13,229 bases of DNA, taken from assembly GCA_964421875.1 (NCBI GenBank), contig CAYQZD010000101.1, positions 1-13,229 on the forward strand, in the 5' to 3' direction. The DNA comes from CAYQZD01 sp964421875. GTDB lineage: Bacteria; Electryoneota; Tariuqbacteria; Tariuqbacterales; Tariuqbacteraceae. The position numbers and the translations under genes are program-made. Under the pieces are notes generated by a model. The model made no database searches and had not been told where the DNA came from. It saw only the letters and a list, made by a program, of their open reading frames with translations. Positions 7,252-13,229 of this stretch are shown piece by piece (the first letter of the stretch is position 1; each line of letters begins with the position of its first letter).

Positions 7252-7459
7252 AAACTGCTGTGCAATTCGCGTCATCTGCGGTTAAGAAACCAACAGTAAG
7301 GGACCAGCGATATTCTCATTCTAAGTCATCAAGCTCGCGAAAAAGACCCTCGAATGAGGATTAATCAAATATACAAATAATTTTGAAAAATTAAACTATT
7401 AAGGGATGTTGTTGAAATCAATCTCGATTCATTATTCAAACTGGCGGGGTCGATACAAT

Positions 7460-7509
7460 CCCGCTTCTAAGCGGGGGATTTGGAGTCGGATTTGTCCTCG
7501 AACCCGACT
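7460..7509. repeat. Pair of adjacent inverted repeats
   Basis: The first is CCCGCTT-CT-AAGCGGG (7460-7475), a 7-bp stem. The second is AGTCGG (7484-7489) with CCGACT (7504-7509), a 6-bp stem around 14 nt. Together they look like one compound intergenic repeat lying 78-128 bp downstream of the rsmD stop codon. No U-tract follows on the minus strand. Confidence 0.5.
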
Positions 7510-7587
7510 TAGATGTTCGGGCAACACACCCTAAAGACATTACACATCGTTTAACTGCAGGGATACCGGCAACACGCTCTTAAAATC

Positions 7588-8121
7588 TCAAGTTTTCCTC
7601 CACACCCCTACTGCGGTGTCGCCCAGTTTCTTGAACGATTCGAGGGCGAAAGATTCGCTTTGCGGGGGGACGGAGTTGGAAGCCATTTCGATGACCAGCA
7701 GGCCTGCGGGATTCAGCAGTTTCGATTCTTCGACCGCTTTGAGGATGTCGGCGGGATTGAATTTGGTGTAGGGTGGGTCGGCAAGGATGAGGTCGAAGGG
7801 GGCGTTCTTATAGGCGGCGATGAATTTGAAGGCGTCCTTGCGGACGATTGGAGCTTGGATACCGAGTTTGGTGAGGTTGCGGTGGAGTGCTTCGATGGCG
7901 GCTCGGGCGATGTCCACGAATACGGCTGTTTCCGCGCCGCGGGAGAGGGCTTCGATGCCGAGGGCTCCGGAGCCGGCGAAGAGGTCGAGGGTCTTGGCGT
8001 TTTCAACGGCGTCTCCGATTTTGGCGAAGATGTATTCCTTGATTCTGCCGGAGGTTGGTCTGATGTTGCGGGGACAGTAGAGGTTGGCGCCGCGGTATTT
8101 TCCGCCCGTCACCCGGAGCAT
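7588..8121 (-). CDS. rsmD: 16S rRNA (guanine(966)-N2)-methyltransferase
   Basis: A 177-aa SAM-dependent methyltransferase. The N-terminus MLRVTGGKYRG and RPTSGRIKEYIF (21-32) match the conserved RsmD opening. Motif I is DLFAGSGALGIEALSRGA (46-63), with the acidic motif II end at D70, and the catalytic DPPY is at 115-118. Length is typical of the family (about 180-200 aa). It methylates G966 in 16S rRNA during 30S assembly. The frame stays open for 36 codons upstream, but those overlap the preceding gene and lack family similarity; the chosen ATG at 8121 has GGAG 8 nt before it. It begins 2 nt after the upstream stop and is probably translationally coupled. coaD, a frequent neighbour of rsmD, does not follow here. 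Confidence 0.93.
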   Translation of the reverse strand: MLRVTGGKYRGANLYCPRNIRPTSGRIKEYIFAKIGDAVENAKTLDLFAGSGALGIEALSRGAETAVFVDIARAAIEALHRNLTKLGIQAPIVRKDAFKFIAAYKNAPFDLILADPPYTKFNPADILKAVEESKLLNPAGLLVIEMASNSVPPQSESFALESFKKLGDTAVGVWRKT

Positions 8122-8123
8122 CG

Positions 8124-9536
8124 CTATAGCTCCAGCTTCATCCGGTAGCGGTCGGGACCTATGCGGTTCAGTGTAATGCGGTAGAAGGCAATCTTCCTCT
8201 TCTCCACCAGCTCCATCAGGCTTCGGCATTGGTCGATGGCTCCGGTGAAGATGTCGTCGTTCAGAGCATAGCCGCTCCTTTGTATAACCTCCCGGACTTT
8301 ATCCGCCGGCTGGGAAACGAAGCCCGCCATCGGATCGGAGGCGAATTCAAATTCGAGGATGGCTGAAGTCTTTCCCGTTTTCGATTTTGCTTTGGTTTCT
8401 GCAGTCGAGGCTGCGGATACAGTCTTAGACATCCGGGATTTCAATCGTGAGATATCGCCGGAAGAGGCGAATTCCATTTCCAGCGAGGCGTTGGCTCCTG
8501 TGATAGAGAAGCAGGTCAATCCTCCGTTTGCTTGGAGTAAGTCGATGGTTTTCGCCAGAAGACAGCCTGAGGCGATGACTGAATCGGGGCTGACGGTTTT
8601 CGGTTGAATTTCATCCGGGGGAATGATCGATCCGGTTCCACTCAATAAAGAATCGGTTTTCGAGGTCTCATCGAGAGCGAGGGCTGCGGAGTCGGGAGGT
8701 GCGGTCTTTCTTGGTGTCAGAAGCGGGAGATTGAGTTCAAGCATACTGGCAGCGAGATAAACGATAACAATTACAGCGACAACAGCGGCTGGTATAAGAT
8801 AGGCTTTAGGGGAAACTTTGGGCCCGAAGGATTCAAATTCATCATCTTCCGCGGGCGAGGATTCTTCAAGGGCTTCCCGGGGCCGATTTTCCCTGGAGAT
8901 AATGTTAACGTCGGAGATGCGCTTGAGAGAGAGCTGAACCAATTCAGCGTTCAGCGTCCGGGCAATCCTTTCGACAAAATTGAATATTCTCTCCCTAACG
9001 GCTACCACCACCATCTGGTTCTCATCGGGGGCGGAGACGTTGAATCTGAAGGGTTCGAAATCCTCCCAGCCGTTTATTTTAACGGTCCAGGCAAGGTATC
9101 GCGCCAGTTCTTCCGGGGGGAGTTCTCCGGGGTGGGGGACATTCAGCATCACTCCCCAATTATCAGGGAGCACAATCGAGAGGCGGGTATTTGCTTTTAG
9201 CCAGGAAGCGGTCAATTCCTTGATGTCGGAGATAAGCAGTTCCGCTTCTTCTTTCGATTCAATCAAGATGGGGGAAAATTCGGTGGGGAGCTGTCCTTCG
9301 GCGACCTTGGCAAACCTCAAGACACCTTGTTCCAAACGTCCTTTCTCCAGATTGAAACGGCTCTCTTCAAAGACGATTCTGAGGAGGTAATAACTTCGGG
9401 AAGCGTTCTCCGTTTTCTCTTCGACCGCTTCCACCTGCCTCTCAGTATCGCTCTCCGATTCCTCCGGAGTGAATTCCGTATTCTCCCCCTCCGGAGAATT
9501 CTCTTTGGAATTCAGCTTATCCAAATCGGGGACCAA
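8124..9536 (-). CDS. Membrane-anchored PilM/GspL-like protein of unknown function
   Basis: A 470-aa protein I cannot name. Residues 1-45 are acidic and low-complexity. Residues about 48-210 resemble the actin-fold front half of PilM/GspL: SIVLPDNW (120-127), a PPEELARYLAWTVK segment (140-153), then VVVAVRERIFNFVERIARTL (177-196). One membrane segment follows at about 245-264. The rest is Ser/Thr/Pro-rich with a folded tail (about 325-470) containing two LEMEFAS/LEFEFAS strands (352-358 and 394-400), like a PilN/PilO-type exported domain. This arrangement (cytoplasmic, one membrane pass, periplasmic) is that of GspL, so a role in a type IV pilus or type II secretion platform is inferred. The start is TTG directly after an in-frame TGA, with GGGAG 8 nt before. 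It lies 21 bp after the 445-aa protein gene and 2 nt before rsmD. Confidence 0.65.
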   Translation of the reverse strand: MVPDLDKLNSKENSPEGENTEFTPEESESDTERQVEAVEEKTENASRSYYLLRIVFEESRFNLEKGRLEQGVLRFAKVAEGQLPTEFSPILIESKEEAELLISDIKELTASWLKANTRLSIVLPDNWGVMLNVPHPGELPPEELARYLAWTVKINGWEDFEPFRFNVSAPDENQMVVVAVRERIFNFVERIARTLNAELVQLSLKRISDVNIISRENRPREALEESSPAEDDEFESFGPKVSPKAYLIPAAVVAVIVIVYLAASMLELNLPLLTPRKTAPPDSAALALDETSKTDSLLSGTGSIIPPDEIQPKTVSPDSVIASGCLLAKTIDLLQANGGLTCFSITGANASLEMEFASSGDISRLKSRMSKTVSAASTAETKAKSKTGKTSAILEFEFASDPMAGFVSQPADKVREVIQRSGYALNDDIFTGAIDQCRSLMELVEKRKIAFYRITLNRIGPDRYRMKLEL

Positions 9537-9544
9537 TCAAACAT

Positions 9545-9549
9545 CTCCC
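9545..9549 (-). promoter_or_regulatory. Ribosome binding site deciding a TTG start
   Basis: GGGAG on the minus strand lies 8 nt before TTG at 9536. An in-frame TGA directly precedes that TTG, so the frame cannot start earlier. The nearby ATG at about 9544 is in another frame. This supports TTG as the true start of the PilM/GspL-like gene. Confidence 0.65.
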
Positions 9550-9557
9550 GATAGTGT

Positions 9558-10895
9558 TTATTTTTTTTCGCTCCAGGAGTAGTCGCCGTTTTTTATGCGA
9601 CCGTGATTTTCCGCGGGACCGACGCCGAAAATTCTTTGAATAATGTTTCGACGGGGCTCATAATAGATTGAATCTATTGGGCAGGCGATGGTCAGCCCCA
9701 CCGAGTCCACCCCTGCGATGAAGTATTTCTCCACAGCGTCGAGCCTTGCCAACATCGCCTGTATTTCATCGCTGGCTTTGAGTTCTTTTTCTTTATCGGT
9801 CAAATCCGCCAGAAACAGGGTGTTCTTAATGCGAAGGCTGTCTTCCCAGTTAGGAATGGAATCGACGGGAACCACTCTGCCTGCTTCTTCATCAATCAGC
9901 ACCTTCGATTTAGGTTTGAGGTCGGTGAAGGCTTTCATGAAATTGTAAGTGGTCATCGAATCCCGGATGAAGGTCAACAAGGAATCTCTGATAACCGCAA
10001 TTTTAGCGGAATCCTGGGGAGAAATTTGCACGGTGTCGGGCGGCATTCCCCCCAGCGCCATCTGGGTGGCGACAGATTCTTTCTGTTTGAATAGAGCCGT
10101 GTCGGATTTCATATAGTTTACGGCTTCTGTGGCAGCGTCGGAGCGGAGCTTATGCACGAAGAGGTTGCAGAGGAATTCGCTGTCTTTTACGTTACCTTCA
10201 CCCTGGCGGCGCACCACATAATCTATTTCGCCTCTGAGCTTGACGCGGACATTCATAGTGATTCCATAGGGTTCACCGGATGTGGGACAGCGTTTGAATA
10301 CCTGTGGGTCTTCGGAGACAGCGAAGTATTTGGTGGGGAGGTAGATTGAATCGACCGCGACTCTCTGGTAGTCGATGCGGTTTTTTCCCCAGATGTAGGC
10401 GGTTCTATCCTCGATACCTTTGCCGCGGTACTGGGCGTAAATCGAATCTTCGGAGCTGAATACCATCTTCGATTCCGGGTTACGCTGAAATCTATCCTTT
10501 GGCGCCAGCCGTACAGTCAAGGAACCCGGCGCGTGGGACTCCCATTCCATTTTTTCATAGTGAAACTTATCCGGGTAATCGACCAGGAAAGAGTCTCTAT
10601 GGCTTCCCCATATGGTCAGCCTTTCGATTTCAAACATCCCCGGGGGAGCCATCATACTGTCGGTATCGATGAAACTGATGAGACTTTCCAGATCGCTGTT
10701 ATAGGATCTAAAATTTTTAAGATACTGCAGGTTGGTGTAGTAGACGTTTTCCATATGGAGGCGGCACAGGTCTCGCTCCGCCGTCTGTCTTTTCCACTCT
10801 CTATCAGGGTATAGAATCGCCGCAATCACCACTACAACGAGGACGGCGATGATCAGTTTGAATAGTAAGGAACCCTTTCCCGTGGGTTCAGCCAT
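9558..10895 (-). CDS. Membrane-anchored protein with pseudopilin-like N-terminus, function unknown
   Basis: A 445-aa protein not recognised as a named family. After a short basic start, residues 11-29 form one hydrophobic helix, then a charged helical stretch (31-60, KRQTAERDLCRLHMENVYYT), as in pseudopilins, but no GFxxxE prepilin cleavage motif. A long exported domain follows. It contains CPTSGEPYG at 203-211 and ACPID at 404-408, resembling short Cys-Pro motifs seen in large pilin-like proteins; C44 and C243 are the other cysteines. A charged helical region with repeated Asp-Ser (about 285-400) precedes a tail with HGRIKNGDYSW (431-441). Context between a ComEA-like protein and a PilM/GspL-like protein suggests an envelope or DNA-uptake/secretion role, by inference only. 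The start is secure: GGAGG 8 nt before ATG and a promoter just upstream. Confidence 0.65.
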   Translation of the reverse strand: MAEPTGKGSLLFKLIIAVLVVVVIAAILYPDREWKRQTAERDLCRLHMENVYYTNLQYLKNFRSYNSDLESLISFIDTDSMMAPPGMFEIERLTIWGSHRDSFLVDYPDKFHYEKMEWESHAPGSLTVRLAPKDRFQRNPESKMVFSSEDSIYAQYRGKGIEDRTAYIWGKNRIDYQRVAVDSIYLPTKYFAVSEDPQVFKRCPTSGEPYGITMNVRVKLRGEIDYVVRRQGEGNVKDSEFLCNLFVHKLRSDAATEAVNYMKSDTALFKQKESVATQMALGGMPPDTVQISPQDSAKIAVIRDSLLTFIRDSMTTYNFMKAFTDLKPKSKVLIDEEAGRVVPVDSIPNWEDSLRIKNTLFLADLTDKEKELKASDEIQAMLARLDAVEKYFIAGVDSVGLTIACPIDSIYYEPRRNIIQRIFGVGPAENHGRIKNGDYSWSEKK

Positions 10896-10903
10896 TTTTA
10901 TTT

Positions 10904-10908
10904 CCTCC
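10904..10908 (-). promoter_or_regulatory. Strong ribosome binding site
   Basis: GGAGG on the minus strand lies 8 nt before the ATG at 10895. The same 8-nt spacing recurs before the next two genes (GGGAG before 9536, GGAG before 8121), showing that this organism uses Shine-Dalgarno initiation at least in this cluster. Confidence 0.7.
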
Positions 10909-10926
10909 GTGGTTGTATCCTATTGT

Positions 10927-10954
10927 ATAATATTAGCTTTATATAGTGACTCAA
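10927..10954 (-). promoter_or_regulatory. Candidate sigma70 promoter
   Basis: On the minus strand, TTGAGT (10949-10954, 4 of 6) and TATTAT (10927-10932, 5 of 6) are 16 bp apart. A start about 7 nt downstream of the -10 would give a leader of about 25 nt that includes the GGAGG site. It would let the 445-aa protein, the PilM/GspL-like protein and rsmD be transcribed apart from the ComEA-like gene. Confidence 0.45.
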
Positions 10955-10995
10955 GATAGCGATTTCGGCAACTGCCACTTTAAGAAAAGAAGTAA

Positions 10996-11445
10996 TCAGG
11001 GGGATTTTACCGTGATTTTACTTCTGATTTTCTTTAATCTCTCAGCGCCGATTCCGGGAACATTGATTAAGGAATCGACGACATTAAAGGTTCCGTGCGA
11101 CTGTCGATAGCGAACAATCCTTTGCGCGAGAACCGGTCCGATTCCGGGGAGCGCTTCTAACTGCTCCGCTGCAGCGGTATTGAGATCGAGGGGGAAGCTG
11201 ATTTCCGCTGCTGACGGGACGGGCTCGGAGGTTCCCTGAACCTCCGATTTCATCGTAACCGCTTCGGTCCGGCGGTTCAATTTTTCGATTAAGGTCGAAT
11301 CATCAGCGGAGAGTTTTTCGCTTTGCGCCTCAAAGCGATACTGTCGGAATTCCGAAACCGCGATCCCCGCTATAAGCGCTGCCGCGAGGAGGCATATCGC
11401 GGTTCGCTCCTTTCGATTGAACCCCCACTTTGAGAGAAGGGACAT
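10996..11445 (-). CDS. ComEA-like helix-hairpin-helix DNA-binding protein
   Basis: A 149-aa protein with one N-terminal membrane segment (about 15-31), a charged spacer (32-83) and a C-terminal ComEA-type double helix-hairpin-helix domain: LDLNTAAAEQLEALPGIGPV (86-105) and SLINVPGIGAERLKKI (125-140), each with the PGIG hairpin. ComEA binds double-stranded DNA outside the cytoplasmic membrane in natural transformation. This topology and size fit that role, although similar small HhH proteins of unknown job are widespread. It is followed after 100 bp by the pilus/secretion-like pair, in line with a competence or secretion locus. No Shine-Dalgarno site precedes the ATG; a strong promoter lies just upstream and would give a very short leader. 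Confidence 0.85.
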   Translation of the reverse strand: MSLLSKWGFNRKERTAICLLAAALIAGIAVSEFRQYRFEAQSEKLSADDSTLIEKLNRRTEAVTMKSEVQGTSEPVPSAAEISFPLDLNTAAAEQLEALPGIGPVLAQRIVRYRQSHGTFNVVDSLINVPGIGAERLKKIRSKITVKSP

Positions 11446-11465
11446 TTTAAATTCGTTAGTGGATT

Positions 11466-11493
11466 ATTCTACCATATAAGTAGCAAGTGACAA
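11466..11493 (-). promoter_or_regulatory. Candidate sigma70 promoter of the ComEA-like gene
   Basis: On the minus strand, TTGTCA (11488-11493, 5 of 6) and TAGAAT (11466-11471, 5 of 6) are separated by 16 bp. Transcription would begin near 11459, giving a leader of about 14 nt before the ATG at 11445. That fits the lack of a Shine-Dalgarno site. The -35 region overlaps a short CAAGT-rich run (11484-11500). Confidence 0.5.
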
Positions 11494-11543
11494 GTAACAA
11501 GCCCTCCCTGAAAATCACCACTCTCCGGATTCCGGTTTCGTAC

Positions 11544-11573
11544 GCATCCCCACGCAGGAGCCTGGGAACGAGG
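11544..11573. repeat. Dispersed 30-bp repeat, copy 1
   Basis: Matches copy 2 (11705-11734) at 28 of 30 positions, same orientation. The common core is CACGCAGGAG followed by TGGGAACGAGG. Here the hairpin pairing is disrupted by one base (CCTGGG rather than CGTGGG). Confidence 0.75.
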
Positions 11574-11704
11574 GAATAACAATCTGCGTGGATTCCGCAT
11601 AAGTAACACTAGTATATTAATATATGAATCAAAAAAGAAAATTCAAAATAATCGGATAAAAAATCCGACGATGAAGCCGGAATTAGTATTACTATAGAGA
11701 TTAT

Positions 11705-11734
11705 GCATTCCCACGCAGGAGCGTGGGAACGAGG
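11705..11734. repeat. Dispersed 30-bp repeat, copy 2
   Basis: The intact version: TTCCCACGC and GCGTGGGAA form a 9-bp stem around AGGA (11708-11729). This type of palindromic unit is common between genes in diverse bacteria. The DNA between the two copies (11574-11704) is A+T rich, includes the palindrome TATATTAATATA and a small TCGGAT/ATCCGA stem, and shows no gene. Confidence 0.75.
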
Positions 11735-11736
11735 AA

Positions 11737-11766
11737 GTCAGGTCTCCGTTGCTCAAAAGACCTGAC
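11737..11766 (-). terminator. Stem-loop downstream of dnaJ
   Basis: GTCAGGTCT (11737-11745) and AGACCTGAC (11758-11766) form a perfect 9-bp stem with a 12-nt loop, starting 32 bp after the dnaJ stop codon. There is no U-tract, so it is a possible 3'-end structure rather than a canonical intrinsic terminator. Confidence 0.35.
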
Positions 11767-11798
11767 ACAACGCGGTGAAGGCAGCCAGCGTTCAAGAA

Positions 11799-12935
11799 TT
11801 AGAAAAAGGCGTCCTTAACTTTTTCGAAGAAACCCTTATTGGTAGGTTTAGGAGTGACGTTTTCGGACTTTGCGAGTTCTTCCAAGAGTTTCCTTTCTTC
11901 CGGGGAGATTTTCTTCGGGGTGTAAACCTGCACTTGAATGAGCTGGTCTCCGGCGCCGTAACCGTTCAAGTGTTTTATACCTTTGCCGCGCATACGGAGG
12001 ATTTTCCCGGATTGAGTGGATGGGGGTATGGTGAGGCGGGCTTTCCCGTCGAGGGTGGGGACTTCAACCAGGTCTCCCAAAACCGCCTGGGGGAAGCTGA
12101 TATGCAGTCTGTAAATAACATCGTCGCCCTCCCGAATCAGGTAGGGGTGGTCTTTCTCCTGGATGACTACGCGGATGTCTCCTCTGGGACCTTCATTGGG
12201 TCCGGCGTTGCCCTGTCCCCTGAGGGAGATGTAGTTCCCTTCGCTGACGCCTGGGGGAATATTGACGCTGATGGTGGCTTCACCTCGCAGCCTGCCATCT
12301 CCGCGGCATCTTTGGCAGGGTTCGGAGATGATTTCTCCGGCGCCATTGCATGAATCGCAGGTATAGACCTGGGTAAAAATCCCCCCCATTGCGCTGCGTT
12401 TGATGGTTCCTGCGCCGCGGCATACCGGGCAGGTTTTTTTTGAAGAGCCGGGCGCGGCGCCGCTTCCGCCGCAGTTGTCGCAGCGTTCCAGGCGTTTGAC
12501 TTTGATTTTCTTGGTGGCGCCGGTGGCGATTTCTTCCATATTGAGGGCGAGGTTAATCCTCATTTCCCGGCCTTTTTGCAGCCTTTGCCCGCGCCCGCCT
12601 TCAAATCCGAAATCACCGAAGCCTCCAAAACCTCCTAAACCGCTCATAAAGCTGCGGAAGATTTCGAAGGGGTCGATGTCCATAGTGAAACCGCCGCCGA
12701 ATCCTTCGGGGCCGGGCTGGGCGTGGCCGAAGCGGTCATAGCGCGCTCTTTTTTCGGAATCGGAGAGGACAGCGTAGGCCTCACCGACTTCCTTGAACTT
12801 GCGTTCGGCTTCAGGGTCGTTGGGATTTTTATCCGGGTGGTATTTGAAAGCCAGTTTTCGGTAGGCTTTCTTTATCTCTTCCTCGCCGGCGTTTTTTTCA
12901 ACGCCCAGTATTTCGTAATAATCTTGTTTTTCCAT
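11799..12935 (-). CDS. dnaJ: Molecular chaperone DnaJ (Hsp40)
   Basis: A 378-aa type I J-protein. J domain at 4-70 with HPD at 33-35, which stimulates DnaK ATPase. A Gly/Phe-rich segment at 74-115 contains DIDPF and repeated GGFG. The zinc-binding domain has all four CxxCxGxG repeats at 152-159, 169-176, 193-200 and 207-214. The C-terminal substrate-binding domain (about 215-345) ends in the usual QLIQVQVYTPKK region. Length is normal and nothing is missing. It delivers unfolded proteins to DnaK in the cytoplasm. dnaK and grpE are not within the window, and the gene appears to be transcribed alone from a repeat-rich upstream region. The ATG has no clear Shine-Dalgarno site, only an A+T-rich leader. 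Confidence 0.97.
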   Translation of the reverse strand: MEKQDYYEILGVEKNAGEEEIKKAYRKLAFKYHPDKNPNDPEAERKFKEVGEAYAVLSDSEKRARYDRFGHAQPGPEGFGGGFTMDIDPFEIFRSFMSGLGGFGGFGDFGFEGGRGQRLQKGREMRINLALNMEEIATGATKKIKVKRLERCDNCGGSGAAPGSSKKTCPVCRGAGTIKRSAMGGIFTQVYTCDSCNGAGEIISEPCQRCRGDGRLRGEATISVNIPPGVSEGNYISLRGQGNAGPNEGPRGDIRVVIQEKDHPYLIREGDDVIYRLHISFPQAVLGDLVEVPTLDGKARLTIPPSTQSGKILRMRGKGIKHLNGYGAGDQLIQVQVYTPKKISPEERKLLEELAKSENVTPKPTNKGFFEKVKDAFF

Positions 12936-12950
12936 TTATTTCGAAATTAG

Positions 12951-12976
12951 ATGATTACAGAAGGAGAATTAATTGG
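12951..12976. repeat. 26-bp direct repeat upstream of dnaJ, proximal copy
   Basis: ATGATTACAGAA then GG, AGAATTAATT and GG. It matches the distal copy (13104-13129) at 23 of 26 positions in the same orientation. The copies start 153 bp apart and enclose the other repeats of this region. Confidence 0.7.
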
Positions 12977-13009
12977 TCTCGTGTCTCAAGTCTCAGGTCT
13001 CGTGTCTCA
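12975..13009. repeat. Tandem repeat, exact 14-bp unit at 21-bp spacing
   Basis: GGTCTCGTGTCTCA occurs at 12975-12988 and again at 12996-13009, with AGTCTCA between. The whole run is made of GTCTC-like pieces and continues the CAAGT/GTCTC flavour of the other intergenic arrays in the window. Confidence 0.7.
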
Positions 13010-13018
13010 GGATTTCAG

Positions 13019-13048
13019 ATACTATCGATTTTTCGCATTCGATAGTAT
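13019..13048. promoter_or_regulatory. 10-10-10 inverted repeat upstream of dnaJ, possible operator
   Basis: Perfect 10-bp arms ATACTATCGA (13019-13028) and TCGATAGTAT (13039-13048) with a 10-nt spacer, 84 bp upstream of the dnaJ ATG. The layout resembles a repressor operator such as CIRCE (9-9-9), but the sequence is not the CIRCE consensus. It may instead be just another repeat hairpin. Confidence 0.45.
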
Positions 13049-13061
13049 ATTTATTAATAAC

Positions 13062-13109
13062 AATCATTTGGTGTCGGGTGCGGGGACCCGACACCACGGT
13101 AAAATGATT
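13062..13109. repeat. Long imperfect hairpin
   Basis: Core TGGTGTCGGGT (13069-13079) pairs perfectly with ACCCGACACCA (13086-13096) around GCGGGG. An outer stem AATCATTT/AAATGATT (13062-13069 and 13102-13109) extends it with a bulge on the right. Its right side runs into the distal 26-bp repeat. Confidence 0.65.
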
Positions 13110-13129
13110 ACAGAAATAGAATTAATTCG
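13104..13129. repeat. 26-bp direct repeat upstream of dnaJ, distal copy
   Basis: Same unit as 12951-12976, differing at three bases. Beyond it, to the window end (13130-13229), there is only a small TAGCAT-AAAA-ATGCTA palindrome (13158-13173) and no gene. Confidence 0.7.
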
Positions 13130-13229
13130 AAGGTTTCTATTACGACCTCGCGCAACTTAGCATAAAAATGCTATAACCCAGATTCTGTGTTAACTTGGAC
13201 GATTTGGTATCGACTTGTTCAAAATGATA

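Larger units (their letters stand above)
7147..7587. other. Gene-free region between rsmD and the catabolic operon
   Basis: These 441 bp contain no credible coding frame on either strand. Going down from rsmD they hold two adjacent inverted repeats, an A+T-rich stretch (about 7360-7440), a 28-bp palindrome, an 8-bp tandem array and a candidate promoter for the operon. No terminator with a U-tract was found after rsmD. Confidence 0.6.

Noticed and set aside
7008..7364. Plus-strand 118-codon frame running into the gap
   Set aside because: It is half shadow of the isomerase gene and half translation of the octamer array and palindrome, with no recognisable protein features.
8122..8229. Upstream extension of rsmD to an ATG at 8229 (213 aa)
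   Set aside because: The extra 36 codons lie inside the PilM/GspL-like gene and lack RsmD similarity; the ATG at 8121 begins the conserved MLRVTGGKYRG and has GGAG 8 nt before it.
12936..13229. CIRCE element upstream of dnaJ
   Set aside because: No TTAGCACTC-N9-GAGTGCTAA match was found; the 10-10-10 inverted repeat has a different sequence, and TAGCAT-AAAA-ATGCTA has the wrong spacing.
1..13229. tRNA, rRNA or known riboswitch
   Set aside because: The gene-free stretches were read on both strands, and no cloverleaf, conserved rRNA segment or familiar riboswitch core was recognised; a covariance-model search was not possible.

Overview
The window is a compact bacterial chromosome segment in which every convincing gene lies on the minus strand, so it reads right to left. 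The genes include dnaJ, an rsmD-type rRNA methyltransferase, a ComEA-like DNA-binding protein, two membrane-anchored proteins of pilus/secretion character, and a five-gene catabolic operon. Coding DNA is G+C rich, while the gaps are A+T rich and full of short palindromes and dispersed repeats. Several genes have clear Shine-Dalgarno sites at a regular spacing of 7-8 nt and others have none. Together with the unusual gene fusions, this suggests a Gram-negative, probably uncultured lineage, perhaps of the FCB/PVC type. That is an impression; no phylum can be assigned by eye.

Layout from high to low coordinates. (a) 12936-13229 has no gene. It is a mosaic of repeats upstream of dnaJ: a 26-bp direct repeat pair enclosing a 14-bp tandem repeat, a 10-10-10 inverted repeat and a long hairpin. 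(b) 11799-12935 is dnaJ, apparently alone. (c) 11446-11798 has no gene. It carries two copies of a 30-bp dispersed palindromic repeat, a stem-loop after dnaJ and a good promoter for the next gene. (d) 11445-7588 is a cluster: a ComEA-like protein with one membrane segment and two helix-hairpin-helix motifs; a separately promoted 445-aa protein with a pseudopilin-like N-terminus; a 470-aa protein with a PilM/GspL-like front half, one membrane segment and an exported tail; and rsmD starting 2 nt after it.

(e) 7147-7587 has no gene. It holds hairpins, a 28-bp near-perfect palindrome and an array of 8-bp repeats that overlaps a candidate promoter. (f) 7146-238 is a tight operon: a TIM-barrel sugar isomerase/epimerase, an Old Yellow Enzyme-family flavin oxidoreductase ending in a probable iron-sulfur motif, a fumarate-reductase-like FAD protein, a short-chain dehydrogenase, and a fusion of KDPG aldolase with 2-keto-3-deoxygluconate (KDG) kinase. 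The fusion should phosphorylate KDG and split the KDPG formed into pyruvate and glyceraldehyde 3-phosphate. The upstream four genes look like a redox and isomerisation route that brings an unidentified sugar or sugar acid to KDG. The pairing of two different flavoproteins with sugar enzymes is the most unusual thing in the window and could represent an undescribed pathway. (g) 1-237 has a stem-loop directly after the operon and a composite inverted-repeat element.
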